Positions 1 to 8,980 of a DNA stretch of 64,000 bases are shown here, in pieces; positions within the stretch are counted from its first letter, which is position 1, and each line of letters begins with the position of its first letter. The stretch covers positions 1 through 64,000 of the forward strand of contig CALVEO010000002.1 of NCBI GenBank assembly GCA_944326615.1, written 5' to 3'. Under the pieces are notes generated by a model. That model made no database searches and was not told the origin of the DNA. It saw nothing but the letters and a program-made list of their open reading frames with translations. This DNA comes from Candidatus Gastranaerophilales bacterium. GTDB taxonomy: Bacteria > Cyanobacteriota > Vampirovibrionia > Gastranaerophilales > Gastranaerophilaceae. A program made the position numbers and the translations under genes.

Positions 1-63
1 TTTAAGCTTTTGACATGAAAAAAAAGTTGTTGTTCAATAGATAATAAGACTTGGTAGGAATTT

Positions 64-3000
64 ATGTACATAAAACAGCTTGAGATAGATAATTTTAAAT
101 CATTTGCCAACAAATCGGAAATACCGCTTTTAAAAGGATTTACGACAGTTTCAGGCCCGAACGGCTCAGGTAAAAGCAATATTATAGACAGCGTGCTTTT
201 TGCCCTCGGACTTGCAAACGCAAGTGAATTACGCGCAGAAAATTTATCCCACTTTATTTCGACCTACACTAAAAGGAATGAAGCATTTGTAAAGGTAACA
301 TTTGGAGAAACTGAAAACGGAGAAGATTTAAGCATCGGCAGAAAAATCCGCAAAACATCTCAAGGCTATGCTAGTACATACTACGTAAATGACAGTGTTA
401 CAACTCTTACAAATGTTCATGCGATTCTTGAAAAATATAACGTTACACCGAACAGCTATAACGTCATGATGCAGGGTGATGTTATGGGGATTACAAACTG
501 CTCTCCCAAAAACCGCCGTAAAATCATTGATGAAATAGCTGGAATTGCCGATTTTGACAGACGCATAGAACAGGCTACAGGAGAACTTGAAACTGTAGAA
601 CAGCGTGTTGAACGTTCGACAGTAATTTTAAATGAAGTAGACAACAGGCTTGAACAGCTCAAAGAAGAACGTGAAGTAGCTCTAAAATACCAGAAACTTC
701 GAGATGAAAAACAATCGTTTGAAAGCCAGATTAACAAAGTACGATTCTTTGACATAAAAAAGAGTCTTGAAAAAGCGCATGAAAATATCCTGGAATTCAC
801 TAAAAAGAAAAAAGAAGAAGAAATAAAGACCAAAGACCTGGAAGAAAGAATAACACTTATAACTAAAAAATTTGAGGAAGTTTCAAATTTAGTAAAAGAA
901 AAAGGCGAAAGTGAACAAATTGAACTTAAAAAACAGGAAGAAACCCTCAAAGGCGAAATTGACAGAAAAAATAATGCCTTGAATTACGCAGATAAGCAAA
1001 TTCATGACGGCTTGCGCTCAATTGAAAATGCCAGAAACGGGATTGAAAATTTCAAAAAGAAAATAGAAGATTTAAAACTGGATATAAAACTTAAAGAGGA
1101 TGAAATCGGTGGATTAAACACAAATATTAAAGCCAGAGATGCTGAATTAAAGAAAATTCTTGAAGATATGACAGGTCTCAATGCAACAGCAGACCAGCAT
1201 ATTGAAAAACGAAACAATTTAAGAAAGCAGCTTGAAGATTTAAAAGATGAAGAAACCAGATTAATTCAAACTAAGCTTCCGCTTGAAAATGAATTAAAGA
1301 ACCTTCAGCGCGACCTCGCTGATGCAAAAACTAAACTTGCCGAATTAAATGAAATGAAAGCAAATTTTGCATCAAATCAGGATTTGAAAAAAACGCTTGT
1401 TGAACAGCTTCAAAAAGAAATGGCGGATTTTAAAACAATCCAGCAAAATACATTAAATGAACTGGATTTAACGAGAAATGAAATCAACGATTTGAATTAT
1501 AATATTCAAATGGCATATAAGAAAATTTCTTCAATGGAAGCCAAAAAACAGGCGGCAGAAGAAGCGAATTTCGGACGCGCAATAGATACCATTATGAATG
1601 CGAAATTGCGCGGGGTGCATGCACCGCTTGTAAAACTCGGAACTGTCGATAAAGAATATTCAATAGCCATGGAAGTTGCTTTTGGGGGCAGAATGGCGCA
1701 TATTGTAGTTGATGATGAACATGTCGCATCTGTTGCAATAGAACTTTTAAAATCTTCAAATGCGGGAAGAGCAACGTTCATCCCTCTTAACAAAATAAAA
1801 AAAGCCCCATCACGCCTGCAGCTTCCAAAAGACAAAGGAGTTATTGATTTTGCTATCAATCTTGTAGATTTTGATGACGAATATATAGATGCATTTTACT
1901 ATGCCGTAGGTGACACGATAGTTGTAGAAGATATTGAATGCGCAAAAAAACTTATCGGCAGATACAGAATGGTAACACTGCAAGGAGAATTGCTTGAAAA
2001 ATCAGGTTCAATGACAGGCGGAACAAGATTGAGAACAGGTTTAAGCTTCAGTCAGAATGATGATGACGAACTTAATAAGTATAAAGACCGTCTTAAGGAA
2101 ATGGAGCATAAATTAGGCTCTCTGGAAAACAAAAAAAATTCTCTTGAACAGAAACTTGAAGATGTCAGAAGTAAATATTCAGATTCAATGAACGAGTTTT
2201 CAAAGTCAAAAGGCGAACTTGAAAGTATGAACAGAAACTTTGAAAACAGCGAAAATATCCTAAAAGAAAAGGAAGATTTTATAACTCAGACTGCCCCGAA
2301 AATTGAAGAATTAAATAAAAAACTGGATAAATTAGAAGAAAAAAATGTAAAAATTTATGATGATATGGCAATCTGTCAGGAACAAATTGATGAAGTTGAA
2401 AAACTTATTAATGATAAAGATTTGAAAGAGCTTAAAGAAAAAACAGAAGGTGTTGAAGTTGAAATAAAAAGGCTTCAAGGGAAACTAATGGGTGCTGAGC
2501 ACGATAAAAACGATCTCAACCGCCAGATAGCTTTCCATAACAACCTTATAGAAACAAAAGAAGAAGAAATTACAAATATTGAACACAACAATTCAAAACT
2601 TGATGAAGATAAAAAACAATATAAAAATGATATTGAAAATTTGAATAAAAAAATGGAAATTCTTCATGAACAAATTGAAGAAATAGAAGAAAAACTCGGC
2701 GAACTTCTTAAAGAACGCGACAGTATTCAAGAATCACTTGATAAGCTTAAAGAACAAAAATTCACCCGGAATAACGAGCTTGAAAAAATTTCAGAGGCTA
2801 TAGAGTCCTTCAAATCACGCAGACGCGAGCTTGAACCGCAATTGGAATCAGCAAGAAAAGAGCTTGAAGAAGCTGGAGAAGATATTAACAAACTTGAACC
2901 TGTCGAAATTTCTATTGAAGAAATTACATCAAAAATACAGCGCCTTGAAAAAAGAATGCAGGAACTGGGTGATGTTAATATGAAAGCTTTAACAGCGTAT

Positions 3001-3561
3001 GATGAAGTTTTAACACGCCAGAATGAATTGAAGCAGCATATTGAAACCCTTTCTAAGGAACGCAAAGAAATTCTGGACAGAATGAATGGCTATGAGCAGC
3101 TCAAAAAAGAAACATTTATGAAAACTTATAATCACATAAATGAAAACTTTAAAGAGGTGTTCCACCAGCTGTCAGAAGGCGAAGGAGAGCTTAAACTTGA
3201 ATGTCCTGAAGATCCTTTATCAGGCGGACTTACAATTGAGGCACAGCCTAGAGATAAAAAACTTCAACGGTTAGAAAGTATGTCAGGCGGTGAAAAATCA
3301 TTGACGGCACTTGCCTTTGTCTTTGCAATTCAGCGTTATATGCCTTCTCCTTTCTATGCATTTGATGAAGTAGATGCAAGTTTAGATACTATGAATGTTG
3401 AGCGTATCGCCCAAATGGTGCAGAATCAGTCAAAAGATACGCAATTTATAGTAGTCAGCCACAGAAAACCTATGATAGAATCAGCTAATAGAACATTAGG
3501 TGTTACACAGAAAGAAAAAGGTATCACAAAAGTTACCGGCATAAAACTAAGGGACGAATAA
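64..3561 (+). CDS. smc: Chromosome partition protein Smc
   Basis: Structural maintenance of chromosomes ATPase. It forms the ring of the bacterial condensin with ScpA and ScpB and organises newly replicated origins. At 1165 aa it is family length. The N-terminal Walker A reads GPNGSGKSNI near residue 32. Two long coiled-coil arms flank a hinge around residues 505-660, and the C-terminal head has the signature SMSGGEKSLTALAF followed by Walker B (FYAFDEVDASLD). The start at 64 follows GGTAGGAA. A TTGACA at 10-15 could be a -35 box, but no convincing -10 lies at the right distance. It is the first of four overlapping or closely spaced plus-strand genes, with scpA starting 7 nt after its stop. 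Confidence 0.98.
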   Translation: MYIKQLEIDNFKSFANKSEIPLLKGFTTVSGPNGSGKSNIIDSVLFALGLANASELRAENLSHFISTYTKRNEAFVKVTFGETENGEDLSIGRKIRKTSQGYASTYYVNDSVTTLTNVHAILEKYNVTPNSYNVMMQGDVMGITNCSPKNRRKIIDEIAGIADFDRRIEQATGELETVEQRVERSTVILNEVDNRLEQLKEEREVALKYQKLRDEKQSFESQINKVRFFDIKKSLEKAHENILEFTKKKKEEEIKTKDLEERITLITKKFEEVSNLVKEKGESEQIELKKQEETLKGEIDRKNNALNYADKQIHDGLRSIENARNGIENFKKKIEDLKLDIKLKEDEIGGLNTNIKARDAELKKILEDMTGLNATADQHIEKRNNLRKQLEDLKDEETRLIQTKLPLENELKNLQRDLADAKTKLAELNEMKANFASNQDLKKTLVEQLQKEMADFKTIQQNTLNELDLTRNEINDLNYNIQMAYKKISSMEAKKQAAEEANFGRAIDTIMNAKLRGVHAPLVKLGTVDKEYSIAMEVAFGGRMAHIVVDDEHVASVAIELLKSSNAGRATFIPLNKIKKAPSRLQLPKDKGVIDFAINLVDFDDEYIDAFYYAVGDTIVVEDIECAKKLIGRYRMVTLQGELLEKSGSMTGGTRLRTGLSFSQNDDDELNKYKDRLKEMEHKLGSLENKKNSLEQKLEDVRSKYSDSMNEFSKSKGELESMNRNFENSENILKEKEDFITQTAPKIEELNKKLDKLEEKNVKIYDDMAICQEQIDEVEKLINDKDLKELKEKTEGVEVEIKRLQGKLMGAEHDKNDLNRQIAFHNNLIETKEEEITNIEHNNSKLDEDKKQYKNDIENLNKKMEILHEQIEEIEEKLGELLKERDSIQESLDKLKEQKFTRNNELEKISEAIESFKSRRRELEPQLESARKELEEAGEDINKLEPVEISIEEITSKIQRLEKRMQELGDVNMKALTAYDEVLTRQNELKQHIETLSKERKEILDRMNGYEQLKKETFMKTYNHINENFKEVFHQLSEGEGELKLECPEDPLSGGLTIEAQPRDKKLQRLESMSGGEKSLTALAFVFAIQRYMPSPFYAFDEVDASLDTMNVERIAQMVQNQSKDTQFIVVSHRKPMIESANRTLGVTQKEKGITKVTGIKLRDE

Positions 3562-3568
3562 TCAGGAT

Positions 3569-4399
3569 ATGAGTACAGAGACAGCTTTAAATTACAATTT
3601 AGATTTACCTGATTTAGGCTTATCAACAGACGGCAAGCCCAAAAGCGAAGGCATCGGGATTTTAGTCGATATGGCAAAGGCCGGAAAAATTGATCCATGG
3701 AATATTGATATTGTCGATGTTACAGATAAATATCTTGCGCATATGGTTCAAATGAAATCCCAAAATCTCAGGGTTACAGGTAGAACTTTTCTTTTTGCTG
3801 CTGTACTTTTAAAATTAAAATCAAATATTCTTGAAGGTGTTGATATTAATCAGTTTGATTCGCAGGATGAAGATAACATACAATATGATGATGACGGATT
3901 TATTGTAGATTACGGTGAGGATGATTACGTACCTACAAATAACGTTATCTCAATTGATGAAGTTCTCCAAAGGCGTACAAGCGTAAGATTAAATCACAAT
4001 CGCGTTGTTACATTGAAAGACTTAATCAGACAATTGCAGTTCTATGAAAAATTAGAGCAGAAACAATCATTAAAAAGCGCTCATGAACGTGCTAAAAGGC
4101 GTGTCCAGTCATATTCAAGATTAACTCCCGATGATATTGTAAATCTTGCCCATGAAGAATATATTGAAAGCTGTGTGCAAACATTAAAAGAAAATTTGTG
4201 TCAGATTTTCGAAAAAAATGATAAAATAGAATTAAATGAGCTTACTCTGCTAGGGATGGACAGAATAAGCGCATATATTGCACTGTTATTCTTAACTGCA
4301 GAAACAGATTATGAACTTGAGCAAAAAGAATTTTATTCTGATTTGTATGTTGTAAAAGGCGGAGAAAATGACTATAGAACAACTCAAATCCAGAATTGA
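3569..4399 (+). CDS. scpA: Segregation and condensation protein ScpA
   Basis: Kleisin subunit that bridges the Smc heads. The N-terminal ScpA motif is visible (ILVDMAKAGKIDPWNIDIVDV), then an acidic linker and a C-terminal winged helix that would bind the Smc cap. At 276 aa it is normal length. Its position between smc and scpB supports the call. Its 3' end overlaps scpB by 32 nt, so the two are probably translationally coupled. Confidence 0.95.
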   Translation: MSTETALNYNLDLPDLGLSTDGKPKSEGIGILVDMAKAGKIDPWNIDIVDVTDKYLAHMVQMKSQNLRVTGRTFLFAAVLLKLKSNILEGVDINQFDSQDEDNIQYDDDGFIVDYGEDDYVPTNNVISIDEVLQRRTSVRLNHNRVVTLKDLIRQLQFYEKLEQKQSLKSAHERAKRRVQSYSRLTPDDIVNLAHEEYIESCVQTLKENLCQIFEKNDKIELNELTLLGMDRISAYIALLFLTAETDYELEQKEFYSDLYVVKGGENDYRTTQIQN

Positions 4400-4898
4400 A
4401 GCAGTTTTGTTTATAACGGCAAGAGCTGTTTCATTGGACGAAATTGCAACAATTCTCGGTGAAGATACAGAAACAATTGAAGAAGCAATTTTAGAGCTGA
4501 TTATGGATTATTCTACAAGGGAGGGCGCTCTGGAAATTGACGATGAAAACGGTTATATTCTTCAGGTAAAAGAAGATTATATGGATCTTGTGGAGCTTCT
4601 CTGCCCTGTTGACTTGAAGCCTGCTGTGCTCAGGACTTTATCTGTTATAGCATTAAAAGAACCTATCAGGCAGACAGATTTAAAAGAATTGCGCGGTTCA
4701 ACTGCTTATGAACATGTTCAGGAACTTGTTGAAAAGGGATTAGTATCAAAAACACGTGATAAAAACGGCAGAAGTTATAATTTAAAAACAACCCCGAAAT
4801 TTGCAGAATACTTTAAACTAAAAGGTGATACACGCTCCCTTGCAAAAATTCTTGAGATTGATAAGGGGATAAAAGACAATGACTCAGAGAAAAAATAA
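4368..4898 (+). CDS. scpB: Segregation and condensation protein ScpB
   Basis: Winged-helix kite subunit of Smc-ScpAB. Tandem winged helices are recognisable: IEAVLFITARAVSLDEIATI at the start and a second domain with VIALKEPIRQTDLKELRG. Length 176 aa, slightly short but within family range. The ATG at 4368 lies inside scpA and is preceded by GGCGGAG. The following metallopeptidase gene starts 20 nt before the scpB stop. Confidence 0.95.
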   Translation: MTIEQLKSRIEAVLFITARAVSLDEIATILGEDTETIEEAILELIMDYSTREGALEIDDENGYILQVKEDYMDLVELLCPVDLKPAVLRTLSVIALKEPIRQTDLKELRGSTAYEHVQELVEKGLVSKTRDKNGRSYNLKTTPKFAEYFKLKGDTRSLAKILEIDKGIKDNDSEKK

Positions 4899-6243
4899 TT
4901 CTGACAGAATAATTACTGTTATAATATGTTCAATTGCAATAATTTTTGGCATTTTATATAAATTTATGCCTTCTTATTATTATAACAAGGGTTTGAATTA
5001 CTATAAACAACAGGATTTTGCTAAGGCTTACATAAACTTAAAACGGGCATACAATTCTGACAAGCTCAATAAAGATTACAGGTATTATTACGTAAAAACT
5101 CTAACGCATTTATCACCGACAATTACTGTGCAGAAAGAAATTTTTGAAATAGCCTCAGGCCGCGAATTAGATAGTGCACAGCAGGCTGCAGATGCTGCTC
5201 TTTCGCAGTGGAAAAGAAAAATATTAAACACATTCGGCGATAATTACATAGAGCAGGCGCCTTTTGACAGAGGGATTTTGCGCTGGGACAAGAATAAATT
5301 TCCGCTTAAAGTAGGACTGCAAGATATGAGCGGAACAAATCTTCCGGATTATTACAAAACACAAATACTGAGTGCCCTCTCACAATGGCAGGCTTCGACC
5401 GGATTTATCGAATTTGAATTAACTGAAAATCTTAGTGATGCTGATATTCTTGTAAAAATTTCAGAACCTCCAAAAAATAACTGCACGCAGGATGGATGTA
5501 AGTATGTTGTGGGATATACAACTCCTGAAATTAAAGGAAATTTGCTAAAGAAATCAACAATTACCCTATACTCAAAAGATCCTTACGGTAACTATTTTTC
5601 TGATAAAGAGATGTATAACACAATCCTGCATGAGCTGGGACATGCACTTGGTATAATGGGGCACAGCTACAGCACAGGCGACCTTATGTACATGACAACA
5701 GAAAATTCAAACAGCTTTTATGCTCCATACAGAAGTTCTTTTCAATATTTATCTTCAAAAGATATAAATACCATAAAATTGCTCTACACACTGCTTCCGC
5801 AGATAACAAACACGCCTTTAAAAGATCTGAAAACTAAAGATCTGATTTATGCGCCTGTAGTTCTTGGCACATCTGAAGAAATTTCATCAAGAAAACTAGC
5901 GGAAGCGAAAAATTACATAAAAAATGCTCCTGATTTAGCGGCGGGATATATTGATCTGGGAGTAGCTTATGCAGAGCTGAATAAAACATCTTCTGCAATA
6001 AAAGCAATGAAAAAGGCTTACACTCTTGCAAAAACCAAAAATGAAAAATATATGATATACTATAATATTTCGGCAATATATATGAACAGCGGTCATCTAA
6101 AAGAAGCATTAGAATATGCAAAACAAGCCCAGCAAATAATTAACAGTGAAGAAATTCAGGAATTAATCACTAATATTCAGCATGCACAAGATACAAATGA
6201 AAAGCCTTTTATGGGTAATTTCCTAAAAAATAATAAGGAATAA
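4879..6243 (+). CDS. Membrane-anchored metzincin-type zinc protease with TPR repeats
   Basis: Predicted secreted but membrane-tethered metalloprotease. Residues about 11-31 form one N-terminal membrane segment, followed by a TPR-like helical stretch. A matrixin-like catalytic domain has the extended zinc motif HELGHALGIMGH near residue 251 and a Met-turn (GDLMYMTT), and further TPR-like repeats occupy the last 120 residues. The zinc motif and Met-turn define the metzincin clan; the substrate is unknown. It overlaps scpB by 20 nt and so sits in the condensin operon, although its active site should lie outside the cytoplasm. A smaller relative without the TPRs is at 50374-51156; both have a PLKV segment ahead of the protease core. 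Confidence 0.8.
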   Translation: MTQRKNNSDRIITVIICSIAIIFGILYKFMPSYYYNKGLNYYKQQDFAKAYINLKRAYNSDKLNKDYRYYYVKTLTHLSPTITVQKEIFEIASGRELDSAQQAADAALSQWKRKILNTFGDNYIEQAPFDRGILRWDKNKFPLKVGLQDMSGTNLPDYYKTQILSALSQWQASTGFIEFELTENLSDADILVKISEPPKNNCTQDGCKYVVGYTTPEIKGNLLKKSTITLYSKDPYGNYFSDKEMYNTILHELGHALGIMGHSYSTGDLMYMTTENSNSFYAPYRSSFQYLSSKDINTIKLLYTLLPQITNTPLKDLKTKDLIYAPVVLGTSEEISSRKLAEAKNYIKNAPDLAAGYIDLGVAYAELNKTSSAIKAMKKAYTLAKTKNEKYMIYYNISAIYMNSGHLKEALEYAKQAQQIINSEEIQELITNIQHAQDTNEKPFMGNFLKNNKE

Positions 6244-6254
6244 CAGCAAAAAAA

Positions 6255-6282
6255 TTTTTTACGGTTTTTATACTGTAAAAAA
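6255..6282 (+). terminator. Inverted repeat after the smc operon
   Basis: TTTTTTACGG and CTGTAAAAAA form a hairpin in the 48-nt gap before the 207-aa gene. It could be a weak terminator or attenuator; the right arm ends just before the next ribosome-binding site. Confidence 0.4.
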
Positions 6283-6291
6283 GGAATTTAT

Positions 6292-6915
6292 ATGCGTTGT
6301 GCAGCTAATCAAAATAATTTATCATTTACAAGTGTAGTGCCTGTAAGGGTTTATATAGACGGAATGGAAACATTTAACCAGAAGAATATAAGAAGTGCCT
6401 GCAGGCAATTATCAACAGTCCTTGCAGGTCCTGTAAAAGATGACGCAAAAAAGATTAATATTGTAAAGACATTCGCGCAGCACGATCCTGATTATATCCT
6501 TCACTTTGGTCTTAACGGTTATCCGAAAATAAAAAACAGCACAAAAAAAATGCAGCCTTCAGATTATTTCAGATTTATTGCAGATGATTTAAGAAGTTAC
6601 TTATTCACCGGCGAGCAGGCAAAAAAGCTCCGAGAAGCCGGTAAAGCTGTAGGTTTGGAACAGCAGACCTGCAAGGCAAGAAAAATTCAAGATAGTTTTG
6701 ACTTGCACGCGGCTAAAAAAAGATACGGATTTACGATTGAAAACAGTCTGCGCTCGGCGAAACTCCGTCTGCGTGAAACTTATGATGCAATAACAAAACA
6801 ACGAACAGGAAAGCCGGTTGATCTGAATATACATCTTACAAGCAACGGAAAATACGGGCAAAGCAGTTTTAAAATGTTTCTTGATAAAATATCATTTACT
6901 CCTGCCGGCACTTAA
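6292..6915 (+). CDS. Unknown protein with N-terminal LSFTS motif
   Basis: No family recognised. A 207-aa soluble, basic protein with no membrane segment or catalytic motif that I can name. Residues 9-13 read LSFTS, which fits the hydrophobic-x-F-x-small motif found near the N-terminus of eight other unknown or accessory proteins in this window. The middle is Lys/Arg-rich. The start at 6292 follows AAGGAA at good spacing. The nearby hairpin suggests it may be transcribed apart from the smc operon. Confidence 0.65.
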   Translation: MRCAANQNNLSFTSVVPVRVYIDGMETFNQKNIRSACRQLSTVLAGPVKDDAKKINIVKTFAQHDPDYILHFGLNGYPKIKNSTKKMQPSDYFRFIADDLRSYLFTGEQAKKLREAGKAVGLEQQTCKARKIQDSFDLHAAKKRYGFTIENSLRSAKLRLRETYDAITKQRTGKPVDLNIHLTSNGKYGQSSFKMFLDKISFTPAGT

Positions 6916-6928
6916 CAAATACTTCACA

Positions 6929-6959
6929 AACAGTTTAAAAACAGTTTTGTTTGTTTTAT
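6929..6959 (+). terminator. Possible terminator after the 207-aa gene
   Basis: ACAAAC pairs with GTTTGT around an A-rich loop and is followed by TTTTA. The stem is short, so the call is tentative. Confidence 0.35.
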
Positions 6960-6999
6960 GCTAAAGCTGTATGAAAAAAATAATAAATGGAGATAAGAG

Positions 7000-8376
7000 A
7001 TGTATAATGTAGCTATAATCGGAGCAGGTCCTGCAGGTATTTTTGCGGCTCTTGAAATTACGAAATTAAAACCTGACTGGAAAGTCGTATTAATTGAAAA
7101 AGGGCAGAAAATTGAAAAAAGAAAATGTCTGCTCCGCGAAGGCTATGAAAAATGTCCGACATGTAAAAAATGCGGGCTTTTATGCGGCTGGGGAGGTGCA
7201 GGAGCTTTTTCAGACGGCAAATTAACTCTTACACCTGATGTCGGCGGACATTTAGTCGACTATATGGACAGAAAACATGTTGAAAATTTAATTGCTTATG
7301 CTGATCAGCTTTACCTTGATTTTGGTGCAACAGATGAAGTTTTCGGAACTGATATGAAAGTTTTTCAGGAGCTTGAACGTCAGGCAGTATTGGCGGAGTT
7401 AAAACTCGTTCATTCTCCGGTAAGACATCTTGGAACAGAAAGAAGCCTGAACGTTCTTAAAAATATGCAGGATTATTTAAATGAAAGAATTACAATTCTG
7501 AATGATGTCTGTGCCCAATCTTTAATTGTAGAATGCGAACAGGTTAAAGGAATTGTTCTTGATAACGGCGAAACGATTTGTGCCGAATACACGATTATAG
7601 CTCCCGGCAGAGAAGGTGCAGACTGGCTTACTCAGGAATTTGCCAAACACAAAATAGGCATGGTGAATAACGCCGTTGATATTGGTGTGCGGGTTGAGCT
7701 TCCGGCACCTGTATTTGAACCGCTGACAGACAAATTATACGAATCAAAACTTATCTATAATTCTCCGACATTCGGTGATGAAGTCAGAACATTCTGTATG
7801 AACCCCAACGGCGAAGTAGTACAGGAAAATTACAACGGCATCTCAACAGTTAACGGACACAGTTACGCAGAAAAAACAACAAATAATACAAACTTTGCAT
7901 TACTTGTGAGTGAAAAATTTACAGAACCGTTTAAAGAGCCTATACAGTACGGACAGCATATTGCAAGGCTTGCAAATATGCTTGGCGGCGGGATTTTAGT
8001 CCAGCGCTTCGGCGACTTGCTTGACGGCAGAAGATCCACGCCTGAAAGGATTAAAGCAAGCACAATTAGACCGACATTAGCCTGCGCAACTCCGGGTGAT
8101 TTAAGCCTTGTAATTCCATACAGACAAATGACAAGTATTATTGAGATGCTTAAAGCTCTTGATAAAGTTTGTCCCGGCACAGCTTCAAGATACACTCTTC
8201 TATACGGAATTGAGGTTAAATTCTACTCAGCAAGAGTAAAATTAACAAACGAACTTGAAACAGAAGGCGTAAAAAACCTTTTTGCAATAGGCGATGGTGC
8301 AGGCGTAACAAGAGGTTTAATACAAGCATCAGCATCAGGCGTACATGCCGCAAGAACAATTTGCGCACGCGGATAA
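7000..8376 (+). CDS. FAD-dependent dehydrogenase, COG2509-like
   Basis: Flavoprotein with an N-terminal Rossmann FAD-binding motif (IIGAGPAGIFAALE) and a C-terminal FAD motif (LFAIGDGAGVTRGL). Between them is a Cys-rich segment with several CxxC-like pairs (CPTCKKCGLLCGWGGAGAFS), seen in the uncharacterised FAD-dependent dehydrogenases of COG2509. 458 aa is the usual size. The cysteines could bind a metal or be redox active; the substrate is unknown. GGAGATAAGAG precedes the start. ybaK follows after 5 nt. Confidence 0.85.
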   Translation: MYNVAIIGAGPAGIFAALEITKLKPDWKVVLIEKGQKIEKRKCLLREGYEKCPTCKKCGLLCGWGGAGAFSDGKLTLTPDVGGHLVDYMDRKHVENLIAYADQLYLDFGATDEVFGTDMKVFQELERQAVLAELKLVHSPVRHLGTERSLNVLKNMQDYLNERITILNDVCAQSLIVECEQVKGIVLDNGETICAEYTIIAPGREGADWLTQEFAKHKIGMVNNAVDIGVRVELPAPVFEPLTDKLYESKLIYNSPTFGDEVRTFCMNPNGEVVQENYNGISTVNGHSYAEKTTNNTNFALLVSEKFTEPFKEPIQYGQHIARLANMLGGGILVQRFGDLLDGRRSTPERIKASTIRPTLACATPGDLSLVIPYRQMTSIIEMLKALDKVCPGTASRYTLLYGIEVKFYSARVKLTNELETEGVKNLFAIGDGAGVTRGLIQASASGVHAARTICARG

Positions 8377-8381
8377 ACAAT

Positions 8382-8852
8382 ATGGAACATAAGACAAATG
8401 TCATGCGCGAGCTTGACAGGCTCAAAATAAAATATAACCACTACTGCTATGCAGATACCGATGCTGTCAGCGGAATTGAAGTCGCATCAGTGCTCAATCA
8501 AAATCCCGATAAAGTTTTTAAAACTCTTGTAACATCCGGGAAATCCAAAAAGAATTATGTATTTATGCTTCCTGTTGCAAAAGAACTTGATTTGAAAAAA
8601 GCCGCAAAAGCAGTGGGAGAAAAGTCTGTTGAAATGGTAAAGTCAAAAGAACTTTTACCGCTTACCGGCTACATTCATGGTGGATGCTCGCCTATCGGGA
8701 TGAAAAAATTTTATAAAACTACAATTGATAAAAGCGCTGAAAATTTTGACACAATAATTTTTAGTGCAGGCAAAATAGGCTATCAGGTTGAATTGAGTCT
8801 CTGCGATCTTGCAAAGATAATTACATTCAATCTTTCGGATATTACTGAATAA
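8382..8852 (+). CDS. ybaK: YbaK/EbsC-family Cys-tRNA(Pro) deacylase
   Basis: Editing enzyme that hydrolyses mischarged Cys-tRNA(Pro). The YbaK fold is recognisable from KVFKTLVTSGKSKKNYVFML, the central Lys-rich helix and GYIHGGCSPIGMKK. I chose the ATG at 8382 (protein start MEHKTNVMREL) over an in-frame TTG at 8361, because the latter overlaps the upstream gene and adds seven residues atypical of the family. About 156 aa, normal length. Confidence 0.88.
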   Translation: MEHKTNVMRELDRLKIKYNHYCYADTDAVSGIEVASVLNQNPDKVFKTLVTSGKSKKNYVFMLPVAKELDLKKAAKAVGEKSVEMVKSKELLPLTGYIHGGCSPIGMKKFYKTTIDKSAENFDTIIFSAGKIGYQVELSLCDLAKIITFNLSDITE

Positions 8853-8980
8853 AGATAAAATTTTTTTTAAAGTATTAAAATTTGTAACAAAAAAGTTTAC
8901 AATATTAAAGATTAAAGCTAAAAAAGCCGATATACCATATTGAAAGTTACTAAGGAAAATTGAAAGGGTAAACTTCGACT

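Noticed and set aside
1-63. Promoter of smc
   Set aside because: TTGACA is present at 10-15 but no acceptable -10 box occurs 16-18 nt downstream.
456-950. 164-aa minus-strand open frame inside smc
   Set aside because: Ser/Phe/Leu-rich antisense shadow of a coiled-coil gene; several others of this kind lie under smc.
7863-8195. 110-aa minus-strand frame
   Set aside because: Antisense of the flavoprotein gene; no start signals.
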